Below are positions 47,629 to 58,485 of a DNA stretch of 64,000 nucleotides, piece after piece (position 1 is the first letter of the stretch; the number at the start of each line of letters is the position of its first letter). Position numbers and translations under genes: made by a program. Source of the stretch: Rhexocercosporidium sp. MPI-PUGE-AT-0058 (taxonomy: Eukaryota; Ascomycota; Leotiomycetes; Helotiales); the NCBI GenBank assembly GCA_020746875.1, contig JAGTJL010000004.1, positions 1,798,001 to 1,862,000 on the forward strand. Direction: 5' to 3'. Below the pieces are notes generated by a model. It was given only the letters and a program-made list of their open reading frames with translations. It searched no databases and was not told the DNA's origin.

Positions 47629-49715
47629 TTAACACTCAATCTGCGCTTCTTCCTGATTTATGATTTCAACTGCCTCGCGCTCCTCCAAATCCTTTTCAAG
47701 ATCCTTTTCCAGATCCTCCTTCAAATCCTCTTCCGGTCCCTCTTCTAAACCCTCTTCTAAATCCTCTAAAAACTCCAATACCTCGTGCTCTACCATGTAC
47801 CGCTCTCGCCACACCTTGAATGCCTCGTGGACATGATTGATACCGCCGTGAACAAAACCAAGAAACCTATCCTCATTTATGGACATTGCACCTACATCAT
47901 CCCGCAAGTGGGCACTGGTGTTTCTGTACACCTTAATATCACCCATTGCTGCCAACAACTCCTCACCCAAGTCCTGAAAAACTAGCGGATATGCATCGTT
48001 CATTTCCACCAGCATGTGTAGATTGTTGTAGATACTCTGGACTGCTAAGACCAGAGCACCTCTTCGCATTCGTATCGACAATAATTCCTTAGGATGGCCC
48101 TTTATATGCTGAAAGAAGTCAGTAAGTTAATTATCCACATAAATATCAAGAAAGATCGTACCCGAATTGACGTGAATTCTGACCTAAGTTCCATAATATT
48201 CTCGAAATGGGAATGAATCCACTCTATATGGGTCCACATGATCGTAGAAACTTGTCTATCCGGTGTATCTGTGGGGTGCAACTGTCGGGCCTGTTTGCGG
48301 ATGGATAGGAGGTTGAACTTGTATCTATCGAGTCCATCGCAGAAACTAGTCCTAGTCAGCTTGTGAGCCCCTGAAGATAGTCCGCCAAAACTCACACTTT
48401 AGGTCGCTGAGTCACGAAATCGGCAGCAGAACGTAGACGCATGTGCGTTCTTGCGTTTCCAACCATCTCTCTTGAATTGTAGGCTTGAATCGGCCCATGT
48501 ACAGGCAGATTTGTAGATGCCATCACGGTAGGTCTAGTTGTTTTCGGTGGGCCATGTGGTGCACTAGGTTTGAATACAGTTTGCTTCGAATGTGCCACAA
48601 TTGCTGGTCCAGCTATGTTCATTCGCGAGGTATGTGGTGGACTGGCGTCGTAGATATCCTCATCCATTACCATTCGGTGCTGGGGTTCTGAGTCTCGTTT
48701 CTCGCTATCTATATTTGCCACAGCTGTATGCAACGCGCGAGGTGGCATCAGTAGGTCGCCAATACGCTTTCCCCTGTATGATGTTGACTCTTCTGGCTGA
48801 GCATAGGATATCTCTCGCCCGAAGACCGGTCTTGGGGGAGATGTGTGCATGCTGAAAAACATGCTCTCGGCTGTCTTGCCAGGGCACCTGCTGCTCTCGG
48901 GCAATTTGGACCGTTCCACTGCCGTCTCCGTGTTGAAAGATTTCCAGACCGATAATTTACACTCCACGTCAAATATGCTAATACTCTGAAGCTTCGAAAC
49001 AAACTCCGTTGCGGAATGTGGCTTTGCAAAGTAAACATATCCAAACTTTTTGGGAGATCCATCCTCTTGGCTCCGTACCTCAGCGGCAATAAAGTGGTCG
49101 AAATGCCTGAAGGTTGAGATCAACACTAGGGTATTCACCTCGTCCAAGGGGATTTGAATGAACATCGCAGATCTAGCCTCCGCTATAGCCTTTCTATTGT
49201 CCTCCACTTCCATTATCTCATATATGCTTGGACCTTCAGTATCAGGACCTGTAGCAATTTGCGGATCGTGTGATGACGATGGACCCATGTCCGGAGTCGC
49301 TCCTGTGTCTTTGCCACCCGCTTCTATTGTCTCGTCTGCAAGGCCGTTCGGCGACTCTACGTCGTCTGCAAGGTCGTCCATGAGTGCCAGGTCGTCGGTT
49401 GAATCATCCGATGCGTTATCTGGTAGTTCACCATCCAATTCCTCAGCGGTGCTAGCCAAAGACGTCAGATCTGACAGTATGCCAACATCTTCGTGAAGCC
49501 GGGAATCGGTTAGAGAAAGAGAGGCAATGGAGACCAGAGGATCGATCAAGGGCGAGTCCTCGTCTAAGGAATCTGGGGAGTTTGAGAAAGAAACTGAGTC
49601 GCGCGGCGAGACAGACAACTCATCTCCGGTTTCAATCTGTAGCATGTTTAGTGTGTGAGCACGAAATGGAGGGATGGCTACGTACCGGAGGTGAGTCGGG
49701 TGAGTGCGAACTCAT
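47629..49715 (-). CDS. RRM-domain protein with acidic repeat tail
   Basis: Exons on the minus strand: 49686-49715, 48396-49636, 48162-48345 and 47629-48108; 644 residues. The N-terminal 150 residues are Ser/Asp/Glu-rich. An RRM-like fold spans about residues 160-250 (AMFIQIPLDEVN, then KKFGYVYFAK as RNP1). Exons 3 and 4 encode a helical domain, and the end is an acidic repeat with units like EDLEKDLEE. The ATG overlaps the stop codon of the coiled-coil gene (ATGA, 49712-49715). The 10-codon first exon uses a strong GTACGT donor. No family recognised beyond the RRM; RNA binding is inferred. Confidence 0.65.
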
Positions 49716-50398
49716 TTTTGAGGTTTGACCTGGCTCGCTCGGCGAGCTACCCCCTCCAATACAAGCTTGCTACTCAAGTCTTGTGCTTGCTCATTTGAAG
49801 CCTTCTCATTCTCTCGCTGCTTTGCAAGTTTCCTCACCTCCTCAAACAGCGCATTATATTCCTTGGACTGTACGCTCTTGTCGGCATTTGAGTTCCGTAG
49901 TCGCTTCAGCTCAATCTCTAATCCTTGTAGGGTGAGTGCTTGCTCTCGCTCTTTGGCTCGAAGCTCTGTATTCTGTTTATTCACGTCGTGGTATTTACCG
50001 ATCAACAGCGACAGATTATTTTCTACCATCCCTCTCATATCCGGCCAAATCTCATATATGGATATGGCCTTCTCAACAAGTTCCATCTGCCGCTTGGTCT
50101 CCTCGGTCTCCTCGACCAGTTCTGTTCGGCGTGATATGATGGATTTGACTGCAGACTCGGCTACCTTTTTTAAATCTGAACCACTCGAAATGGTTGAAGC
50201 CAGCTGCATCCTTCTCTGTTTGATCTCATCGGGATCTGTATTTCGAATGACTGCGCTAGAGCCGGTGACTTTGGCCATCGTGGTATTCAACGATCGATTT
50301 GCAGCTCTGGTTGCGTCACGTAGTTGATCTCCTGTGTGGAGTGGAGCAAAGTTCCGCTCGTAGAGATCATCATAAGATGGCTGAGGAGGGGGAAACAT
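49712..50398 (-). CDS. coiled-coil protein of unknown function
   Basis: Single exon, 228 residues from the ATG at 50398 (the frame is open further up but without ATG). N-terminus MFPPPQPSYDDLYERNFAPL; residues about 60-200 are strongly helical with heptad-like spacing (for example ELVEETEETKRQMELVEKA and ELRAKEREQALTLQGLEIEL). No membrane segment or catalytic motif. The stop codon overlaps the start of the RRM gene by ATGA, so the two could be translated from one transcript or be fused by splicing. Four copies (three good) of a 21-bp palindrome lie directly upstream. Confidence 0.6.
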   Translation of the reverse strand: MFPPPQPSYDDLYERNFAPLHTGDQLRDATRAANRSLNTTMAKVTGSSAVIRNTDPDEIKQRRMQLASTISSGSDLKKVAESAVKSIISRRTELVEETEETKRQMELVEKAISIYEIWPDMRGMVENNLSLLIGKYHDVNKQNTELRAKEREQALTLQGLEIELKRLRNSNADKSVQSKEYNALFEEVRKLAKQRENEKASNEQAQDLSSKLVLEGVARRASQVKPQK

Positions 50399-51060
50399 GG
50401 TAGCTGAACCGCAGTGCGGTGCAGATGAGAAGCTGAATATATGTAAGATGCAACGCAATGCGCTGCGGGATGGGGGGCCTAAGGGGAAAGCTGTGCTGCA
50501 GTGCGGCACAGGTGAGGGGGTGACGCAGGGTCACTGCTTGGTGGTATGATTCAGCTGCTCTGCAGTGCGGAACAGTCGTCAACAAAGGTACGAGAGAGGA
50601 TTTTGCAAAGAAGAGAAGAGTAGCTTGGTAGCTGTGGTGATGAGGTTGAAGGAAGGTTTGTGGAAACTAAGAACACCGGGCGCATCACCTGATGTTCTGC
50701 TCTGGTCAATTCTGAATGCAGAAGGAACAGCTCCTAAAGGGGAAACCACCCACGTGGTGACTCATTGTACTTTCATCTATTTCATGCCCAAGTGGGCATA
50801 TGGTAAGTCTTTGCTCGGGCAGAAATTCAATTTACATTTGACGGCGTATTAAGATCAAGGGGCAAAAGCTGGTAGAGGGAAAGTTGCACCGTCACATCCT
50901 CAACTTCTTGCACACTTCACACTCGAGACATATCAAAAGACGCATTGCTAATAACTGAAGCCAGATGTCACCATTTAAATCACATTTAAATTGAGAAGGA
51001 TTTGGTCAGAAGATATTCATTTATAAAAGACTATCTACGGAGGCCACCAGGCGGGCTAAC
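50399..51060. other. spacer with palindrome cluster; promoter of the coiled-coil gene
   Basis: The part next to the coiled-coil gene carries the palindrome cluster; the rest, toward the helicase gene's 3' end, shows no gene. A CACGTG site lies near 50753. Confidence 0.5.
50404..50575. promoter_or_regulatory. cluster of 21-bp palindromes CTG-N3-CGCA-N-TGCG-N3-CAG
   Basis: Good copies at 50404-50424, 50491-50511 and 50555-50575, and a partial one at 50448-50468 that keeps the CGCA-A-TGCG core. Centres are 44, 43 and 64 bases apart, close to whole turns of the helix. They start 6 bases upstream of the coiled-coil gene's ATG. The same motif occurs upstream of the SET/MYND gene and, in a 23-bp form, upstream of the 2EXR gene. 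A dimeric DNA-binding protein is the simplest reading. Confidence 0.6.
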
Positions 51061-53640
51061 CTAAACCACCATATCCTCATCCTCGCCCTCGTCCTCTACC
51101 TCCATTGTGGTATCGGCGTCCCCACGCTTCTTTCTCGGCGCCGGTGGAGGAGGGGACACGCTTACTGCCACCTTCTTGAGGCCAACGGACAGGCCGTCGA
51201 TGACCGTCTTCGGAGCGGCAGCAGCAGTGGTGATGTCCATGGATCCGGCGGCGGGCTGCTTTGCAGCTTGCTTCGCACGCTCGCGGGCCTTCCAGGCGTT
51301 GTCTTCGGCCCAGTATTTCAAGCGCTTCTCCGCCAGACTGGCCATCAAATTCAGCAGGGTCTCGCGACGAACGGGCATGGGGCAACGACCTGCATGTCTC
51401 GCAGTATCATTGTTCTTCCAAACAATGTCGTTACGATTGCCATGCTCGATTTCTCGAGACCACATCTCGGGAGAGCGTTCGATCTCGTCCCTGGTCGCCG
51501 GGAGTCTCAATGCTCTTGGATCAGGCTCTCCTTTGTTGTTGAACCTAAAGATGTCGACAATGTCACCAAGCTCCAGGAGATCAGCCATCAGCAAGGCGAA
51601 CTTGTTGGTGGTATTCTCCTTCGCGAGCATGTGAATTTCCTCGACCCACTTTTCCCAGTTGCCAAACATCCAGAGTACCGACTTGGCTCGAGTAAGGGCG
51701 ACGTTCATTCGTGGCCACTCCTTGAGGAAGCCGATCTTCGATCCATGGAACTCGTTGGCTGTCGTAAGCTCTAAAAAGATGATATCGTTCTCACCTCCTT
51801 GCATGGCATCGATGGTATCCATGTAGCTACCGAGTTCTTCCCAATTGACAATTCGCACGCCGAATTGCTTCTTGAGCTCATCCTGCTGGTCTCTGTAGCC
51901 AGTGATAATGGTGATACTTTGACCATTGAACCTGGATATACCGTCAGCTCCTCGATGGGCTAGAAGCATGTCGAGTATCTCCACCATGGCGTTGACATTA
52001 CCGAAGTTTCGGAGAGACTTGCGACCAGGTAAGGGTGCGGAACGACTACCAGTAGTATTGAACAATAGTCTTCTGCAATCCGACGAGGTCTTGAGACCGG
52101 AGCTGGCCCATGGATTGCGACGGAGCAGTCGGATTGGGCGAGCTGCTGGAGAGTTCCACCATTCGCTGACAAGCTTGAAGTCTACGGTCTCCTCCCAGGT
52201 CTTGTCTCCACAGCCAAGCCAGGTATAAGTAACCATACCAGGGAACATGGCGATGCGCTGATGCATCCGGTAGTTGACATTCAACTGGAATCTCGGATGG
52301 CCGCCTTCGACCAAGCGCTGAAAGACCGAGAGACCGAGTTGCAGGTAGTACTCGCACTGATTTATGGTGAATACCAGAGGCTTGAGCTGGTCATTGTCAC
52401 CAACGAGAACGATGCGCTCCGCTCCAAGGGTCAGGAGAATGAGACTGTCAGCCTCTAGCCCAGAGGCAGCTTCGTCAACGATTGCCAGATCAGGCTTCCA
52501 CTTGATGGCCTTGCTTCTGAGCAAGTGTCCATTATTGGCAGTCGTAACAACGATGAGAGTCTCCTTTGTCTCATTGAAGACTCGTCTCCACTGCTTTTGG
52601 AATAATTCCAGGTACCAGGTCAGGTCATCTCCCTGGATGCTTCCACCAGATTGGATGGTGTTATGCATATCCAACCACAATCTGGCTCCTGATCTATCCG
52701 TGTCCGACACGGATGGGTTCTGGAGATCTCTCTGCTTCAACTGAACAAAGTGCGACCAGAAATGATCATCCCTATCTTCCACCAGGTCCTGGCGAGTTTG
52801 GAGCTGCATCTTGATCATAGGAAGAGTCTGGAAGAATACGAGCTTACTGTCGTTGATACCATTCTTATCCAGTCCCTGCAGAATCTTACGTTCTACTCGG
52901 AAGCGCTTGAGCATCTCTTTGGTGGCAACATTGGTGGTGGCGCCGGCGATGACATGCTTATCCACCATTGTTGCGCACATGGCAATGCTTGCCATTGTCT
53001 TGCTTTTACCAGTTCCAGGTGGTCCAACTCCCAGGGTCAGAAGACTGGGTGTGTCGAAGACCTCGAAGACCATGTTGACCTGGGATTCGTTCAAGAGGGC
53101 CTGATCCACGTAACTGTCCTTCAATACCTTGAGATCTGGGGTCAAGCTACTAGATTTCCACCATATCTCATGTTGCTGAGTGAATGGTACCTTTCTACCC
53201 ATCAACGCGTGTTGGAGATCGTGACCTCTGTCTCCTGGCTTGATGTCCCGAGCGGCAGCATGAACGGCCTCAAGCTGTCGGAGGACCGGGGTGTGGTTGA
53301 GGGTAACATCCAATGAAACTAGTAGATTGGTGCCATAATCGAGCTTGACCCGACGCTCGTTCTTGATGTCAAACAGCAGCATGCAGTCTCCGTCTCTGGT
53401 CTCATGATCTCTGACCGTGGCTTCAAATACAGGGCGAGTGTATGCCACAGGAGGAGTTCTAGACATGTCGGTGTCAGCAGGTGCATCCCAGGAGTCAACC
53501 TCCATCGAGTTATCCTTCAGTGGATTGTCAATTTGCTCCTCCTCGACCGTAGCTTGATACTCCGGCTTGATATCCACGATAGATCCCTCTGGGAAGTGAG
53601 GAATCGATTGATCAACATTCTGAAGCTGGAATCTGACATC
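51061..53640 (-). pseudogene. SF1 helicase paralogue, C-terminal part (gene split by hAT element)
   Basis: Downstream part of the interrupted gene, open from the target-site copy at 53633-53640 to the stop. Contains the helicase core: GPPGTGKSKT (Walker A), VDEAASGLEAD (motif II), LVGDNDQLKPLV (motif III), NYRMHQRIAMFPG (motif IV), MNVALTRAKSVLWMFGN (motif VI). The tail carries Pro/Arg-Lys and acidic stretches. No internal stop or frameshift is seen, so apart from the insertion the gene looks intact. Counting one copy of the 8-bp target site, the two parts share one frame with a total of 1483 codons. Paralogue of the gene at 41434. Confidence 0.8.
53633..53640. repeat. target-site duplication, left copy
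   Basis: CTGACATC directly before the transposon end; identical to 56606-56613. Eight bases is the size typical of hAT elements. Confidence 0.9.
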
Positions 53641-53660
53641 CAGAGAAACCAATAAGCCAA
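53641..53660. repeat. left terminal inverted repeat of the hAT element
   Basis: Matches the inverted right end at 56586-56605 at most positions; pattern CAG-n-G-n-AACCA-n-TAAG-n-CA. Confidence 0.85.
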
Positions 53661-53790
53661 TCAGTCAGCTATCAGCTGAGCTGTTTTTACAGCTGACTGA
53701 CTTACATATAAATAGAGAGCTGACTGACTTAGCTGATGAACTTATAAGCTGCTGATAAGCTGCAAGGGTAAAAAGTGAAGCTGTAAAAAA

Positions 53791-56171
53791 TCATATTCCA
53801 AGCCAAACTGCGTTATTATTCAACATGATATCAATCGCCCCCCTGTGCTCCCAATTCTTCAGACATTCTCTATGCCATAACATGTCCCCCGAGAGGTTAC
53901 TTGTCTCTGGAGTAGTCTGTTTTGCGCAGGAAGAGAAGACACGCTCGCACTCAGAACTCATCGCAGGAATAGACAAGAAGTCAAAAGCCATTGAAGCTAA
54001 TTGAGGCCACTGAGCCTGCTTCGACCTCCAATACTGTAAAGGTGGAGTATTCTCGCAAGGCTCCTCAAGGTAGAGAGCAAGCTGATCTCTGCGCGCCGAA
54101 GCTCGTACTGGTTGTACTGAAGTCGGCGCAAGACCATTCAGCAGCTCTTTAAGGTAATCTACCTGCGAATTCGCTGGTTCTGGAGAAGCAGATTCTTGTC
54201 GAATCGTAGGCTCTGACTTGTAATCTTTCTCCTATAGAGCCTTTAATGCTCTCTTATTATTTATAACGTAAGTCCTCTCAGCGCTAGTCCATTTATCGTC
54301 AAAGTATTTCCACTTCCATCGAGGGTGGAGAACTAAAGAGGCTTGCTATGCAATAGAGAGATCTGTCTTAACGTAATACTCCTTCGCCTTATTCCAGGCT
54401 AAGGTAATAGACTGTTGAATTCGCTCGTTGAAATCTCTATCGGCCGCTTTACGTTGGAGAGCTTCAAAGTGTGCAAGTAGACCTTTAAAAGCTGGTAAAA
54501 CCTCTTATAGCGCGCTATGCGATGGCTTGCCTACTCCTTTATTTAACTTTGTATTGCCTTCTAGCGCTTTTGTGATGCGAAACAGAGGCTCTAATTGCTT
54601 GGAGATCACCTCTAGAGTTGTCTATTCCTCATCTGTCAAGTAGTCTTGATTGTAAACCTCCAAGTCTTCAGTATCTTTCGAGACTCGTAGTTTGTAGGCG
54701 TATCGATCGAGAGATTCGCGCAGAAGGAGTGCTCGATTTATCATGGCGTATGAGGCATTCCAGCGTACTCCACTATCAAGAATGAGCTTTAAACTTCGAC
54801 CAAGTGCTGCTCCTTCATTTCACTTTTTTTGAAGCTCAATAAAGAGGTCAGATCTCTTTCCTAAGGCCATGACGTGTGCGACCAAGTTATGAAGCTTACT
54901 AAGCTCTCCGCGTTGCCTCCACAGCTGGCGACGCGCCGGCGCGCCTGCGGCCTTATATTCTCTCTTAAAACTGGCAGAATCTTGTCTAAATAAGTACGCC
55001 TCCGCGATTAAATTCAGTATATGGCCGACGCAGCGTAATCTCTTCTATTTAGGGTCGAATTTGTATGTTTTGGAGAGCTCGACGAGTGTCGTATTATTAT
55101 TCGTTGCGTTGTCAAGAACGAACCAGCCGATATTCTGCGCAGTGATTCCAAATCGACGGAGGAGAGGAAGAATCACAGAGCATTGCTTTATTAAAAGTCA
55201 GTATAAATACACGGGATTTCAATAGCACGTACCTATTCCTGTCTTCCCATGACTAGGGAGCTCTGGGAGGCCTGTAAGACGCGTTACTAGATCGCCTTTA
55301 CTATTGATAAAATGAAGTATCACAGCGACTACGCTGAGCTTTTCTCTCTTTGACCCCTAGCTATTAAACGTTATATGTATTCTTGATTGAGCGCCTTGAG
55401 CTTTTGCGATCAATTGTGGTTCGAAGTATTCAAAGGTCTGGTCGATCCAAGTGGCGACTGTTGAGCCTGAAGCAGGTAACGCGTTGATTACCTCTTGATT
55501 CGCGATCCGGAATATCCTTTTGAGGTTTTTTGACGCGGCTTTTCGTGCTTTTATATCATCTAGGATAATCTATTTGAGAAACGCGTTCTTGAATTCCTTC
55601 TGTCGAAATGGTGTTTGTAAGTAAGGATTTCCATCTACCGGTCCAGAGGGTTGTGCAGGTTGATCTATAGCCTCCATTCGCCATATATCTCCTCTTTCGT
55701 TTAAGTAATGTATCTGCAATAAGTGCTTCTCTGCGTTCTTAAGGCTATTCGCGTTGAAAATCCATTCTTTACGTCGAGAAAAGCGTGAGTCGTGGAGACC
55801 TGATATCGTCAGCATTGAATAGGAATTCTTTGATTTTATATACAGCGTTTACACGCCCAAAACTGCGGCTTTTTGGTATATGCTAGATCAATAAGATCAT
55901 ACCCAAGCTCCTATACCCAAGAGCGCCTTGGTTTCTTCGTTGTTGAGCTCATACTCTTGCCTTGAGGTAATCTCCGTATGTCAATCTCTCTACTATCGAA
56001 TAAAGGCTGACCATATGCGTAGGGAGAATAGTCAGTCGGCAAATCAAGGCGCTGAGGCTTGAAAGGATCGTAGAACTCGTTATATATCGCCGTAGGCCTT
56101 CGATAGGTATCACGAAGTGCTCGCAGAGGCTCTGATGCTGAAGAGGTGGTTGCATGGGAGCTACTCATCAT
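53791..56171 (-). pseudogene. decayed hAT transposase
   Basis: Recognisable parts in order: an N-terminal region with the BED-finger-like WACKRC start (about 55870), a mid-domain piece ending LTGLPELPSHGKTG (about 55260), RLRCVGHILNLIAEAYLF (about 55000), and the C-terminal dimerisation domain AFDFLSIPAMSSECERVFSS (about 53930-53990). The frame is interrupted by several stops. At least two TAG codons stand where relatives have Trp (near 55917 and 55366) and one where they have Gln (near 55055). These are G:C to A:T changes, as repeat-induced point mutation would give. No active transposase can be made from it. Confidence 0.8.
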
Positions 56172-56585
56172 ACGGCCAAAAATGCTAGCTTTAGAGAGTA
56201 CAGATGGTGTAGTAGAGCTTTAAGAAGCAGCATCTTTAGATACAACAGGTGATGTATGTCGAGACATGGTGTTGAGGCTAATTTTGACAGAATCATGACA
56301 GTTTAATATTTAATGAGAATATTAGGATTATCTTGCCGGGTTACACCGCCTAAATTTGGCCTATCGGAGGTGGTTTTCCCGCTCCGGGATCCAAAATATC
56401 GCTAAATCTAGCACTAAAACAACACCAAAACCCCTACTAAAATGACTCCAAAATCACTCAAAAAACTACCTCGAGCTTATAAGCCGCTTATAAGCTCAGG
56501 ATATTGACGCTGATTGGCTTACCAAAATGCGCTAGCTGACTGACTTACGTGATTGGCCCAGCTGACTGACCGACTTATAAGCCGG

Positions 56586-56605
56586 CTGACTTACTGGTTG
56601 CACTG
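56586..56605. repeat. right terminal inverted repeat of the hAT element
   Basis: Inverted partner of 53641-53660; ends GGTTGCACTG at the target site. Confidence 0.85.
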
Positions 56606-56613
56606 CTGACATC
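56606..56613. repeat. target-site duplication, right copy
   Basis: CTGACATC directly after the transposon end; identical to 53633-53640. Confidence 0.9.
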
Positions 56614-58485
56614 CAATACAACCATTCCTTCCGGATTGACGTAGGTGACTGTTGCCGGGTGAAATGTCGCATCATTGCATAATGTCTGGACTGATTCAAC
56701 CTTTGCAACTGTGTCTGTATAAAGCGTGGCGCTCAGGAGGTCACGGAACTGCTTGTTGGTGTCAAACCGAACCACCTTGTCATGAGAATGATACTTGCCA
56801 GTATTATCCTTCATCCATGTCTCACGCTTAAGTGGATCAGTGGCCTTGCTTGGCTCAGCCGAGGAATTGATAGCCTTTACCTTATTAGGCCACCAGCTAG
56901 GGGCACCTGATGAGTTGTAGTGGGGAAAGGTTCCATATGTCACTGCCTCGGTCATGATGCCCTTCCAGAATCGATCAACAGCTGGGAAAACGAGATAGTA
57001 ATTGCGAATTACTGCAATAACAGGTTTCTTTGATATATTGGCTTTCAGCAGTGCAGAAAGCTTGGATGACCCAGAATACAAGTGGTCATTCTTGTCGTTG
57101 AGACTCAAGGTGTAGACTTTGAGACCGACCTTGGTATTACCGCCCGGCTTGACGTAGATGAAGTCTCGAACCTTCCTAGCGACCGTATGGCTCATGCCGC
57201 TCATCCGAATCTTCCCAAACAGGTCGGTGATAGCATCAAGCTCAGGATTGGCGCCAAGGATGGTACCGTCGAAGATGACCTCGTTTGGCCCATCTGGGTC
57301 ATCGGGATTCTCAAACGAATTGACACTTGCCGCAATGATCTTGAAGGTCTCTGTCATTGGATCAATGGGAGCAGCATCAGACTTTAAGCCGTCGTCTCTC
57401 TTCTGGCGCTTGGCGGAAAGGTCTGGGAGTTGGGATTTCAGAGCCTTCTCGGTGAAATGAAGGTCTGGGAACTGGGAATTGAGGCCGTATACGACATTGT
57501 ATCCCACTTGGTAGTCACTGGAAACCCAGAATGGCTTCTCGGGATCAATAGTCTTGACAACGACCAATGCAGGATGTCTTGGCCGATTCCACTCCGCGTG
57601 GAACTTTCCCCGTGGGTGATCAGCTCCTTTGGGCTTGCCATCCCAGAACGAGTCTGCAAACTTCTCCAGCTCAGCTCTTTCACGAGCATTATTCTCTGCA
57701 GTCTTCCTGGCATCCGCCTTTCCCATATGCTGCTTGCTCTGATATGAACCCGTGGCCGTACTTCCCTTGTAGGTTTCAGGGATGTCAACCATGAACTGAT
57801 TCAAATTGCGCTTCTCCTGGGCGGCCCGGGTGTAGTTGGGAGCAACATTGGTTGAGGTAGTCTGAGGGATCTTTACTCCTTGGTTGTCAAATAAGTTGCC
57901 GAGACCTTGGGAGCCAATGGGCTTTGGCGCCGGAGCATTGACAAGCTTGTCTGGCTGTGAAGCTGGAGGCTGGGTCGATGTCGCACTTAGCTTGGGTGGT
58001 CCGAACTGTCTGACGAAGGCACCACCTTGCTCATTGCTCATTGTTGGCTTTGGCGCGGTAACCTTTTGGAAGGTGGACTTCGGAGCAGAAGACTTGGCAG
58101 CCAGGGATGGCGAAGGACCTAGTGGTGCCTTGGGAGGGGCTACCTGCTTTGCGGGCGTAGATGTAAGGCTCGCTGAGGGAGTTGGCTTCGTCTTGGACGC
58201 AGCACGCTGGGAGGACGCAAAGCGGGGTACGTCATGAGATTGCGGGTCACTGGATGTACCCATTAGATGGTCAGAAGAAGATGTGCTCGGTGTCTTAGCA
58301 GTGCTAGGACGAGGTTGCTCGGTGGCAGAAGAATTGATCAGTGTCTCAGCAGTGCTGGGACGAGATTGCTCATCGACATCCATATTCATGGTGCCTTGGT
58401 TGTTTCCAGTGCCCGACGCAGTGCGCTGAGCGGCAGCTTCTCTATCAGCTCTAAAGAGCTTCTTCCTCTCCTTCTGCGAAGGCAT
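56606..58485 (-). pseudogene. SF1 helicase paralogue, N-terminal part (gene split by hAT element)
   Basis: Starts at the ATG at 58485 (MPSQKERKKLFRADREAAAQ) and is open through residue 624 up to the target site. The first 270 residues are Ser/Thr/Pro/Ala-rich with repeats such as RPSTAETL and RPSTAKTP, then a charged helix (ARKTAENNARERAELEKF) matches the position of a similar segment in the intact paralogue. The remainder (FIYVKPGGNTKVGLKVYTL, VVRFDTNKQFRDLL) corresponds to the region before the helicase core. The present gene would stop a few codons into the transposon (SKSAGL then stop) and so yield a protein without helicase motifs. Confidence 0.8.

Larger units (their letters stand above)
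53641..56605 (-). mobile_element. hAT-family DNA transposon, 2965 bp, defective
   Basis: Bounded by a perfect 8-bp duplication (CTGACATC) and imperfect terminal inverted repeats that begin CAGAGAAACCAATAAGCCAA on the left and, read inward, CAGTGCAACCAGTAAGTCAG on the right. Subterminal copies of AGCTGACTGAC occur at both ends (53691, 53718, 56534, 56560). The interior holds a decayed hAT transposase on the minus strand. The element sits inside a helicase gene in the same orientation. Family assignment rests on the duplication length, the CAG-type termini and the C-terminal dimerisation motif. Confidence 0.92.
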
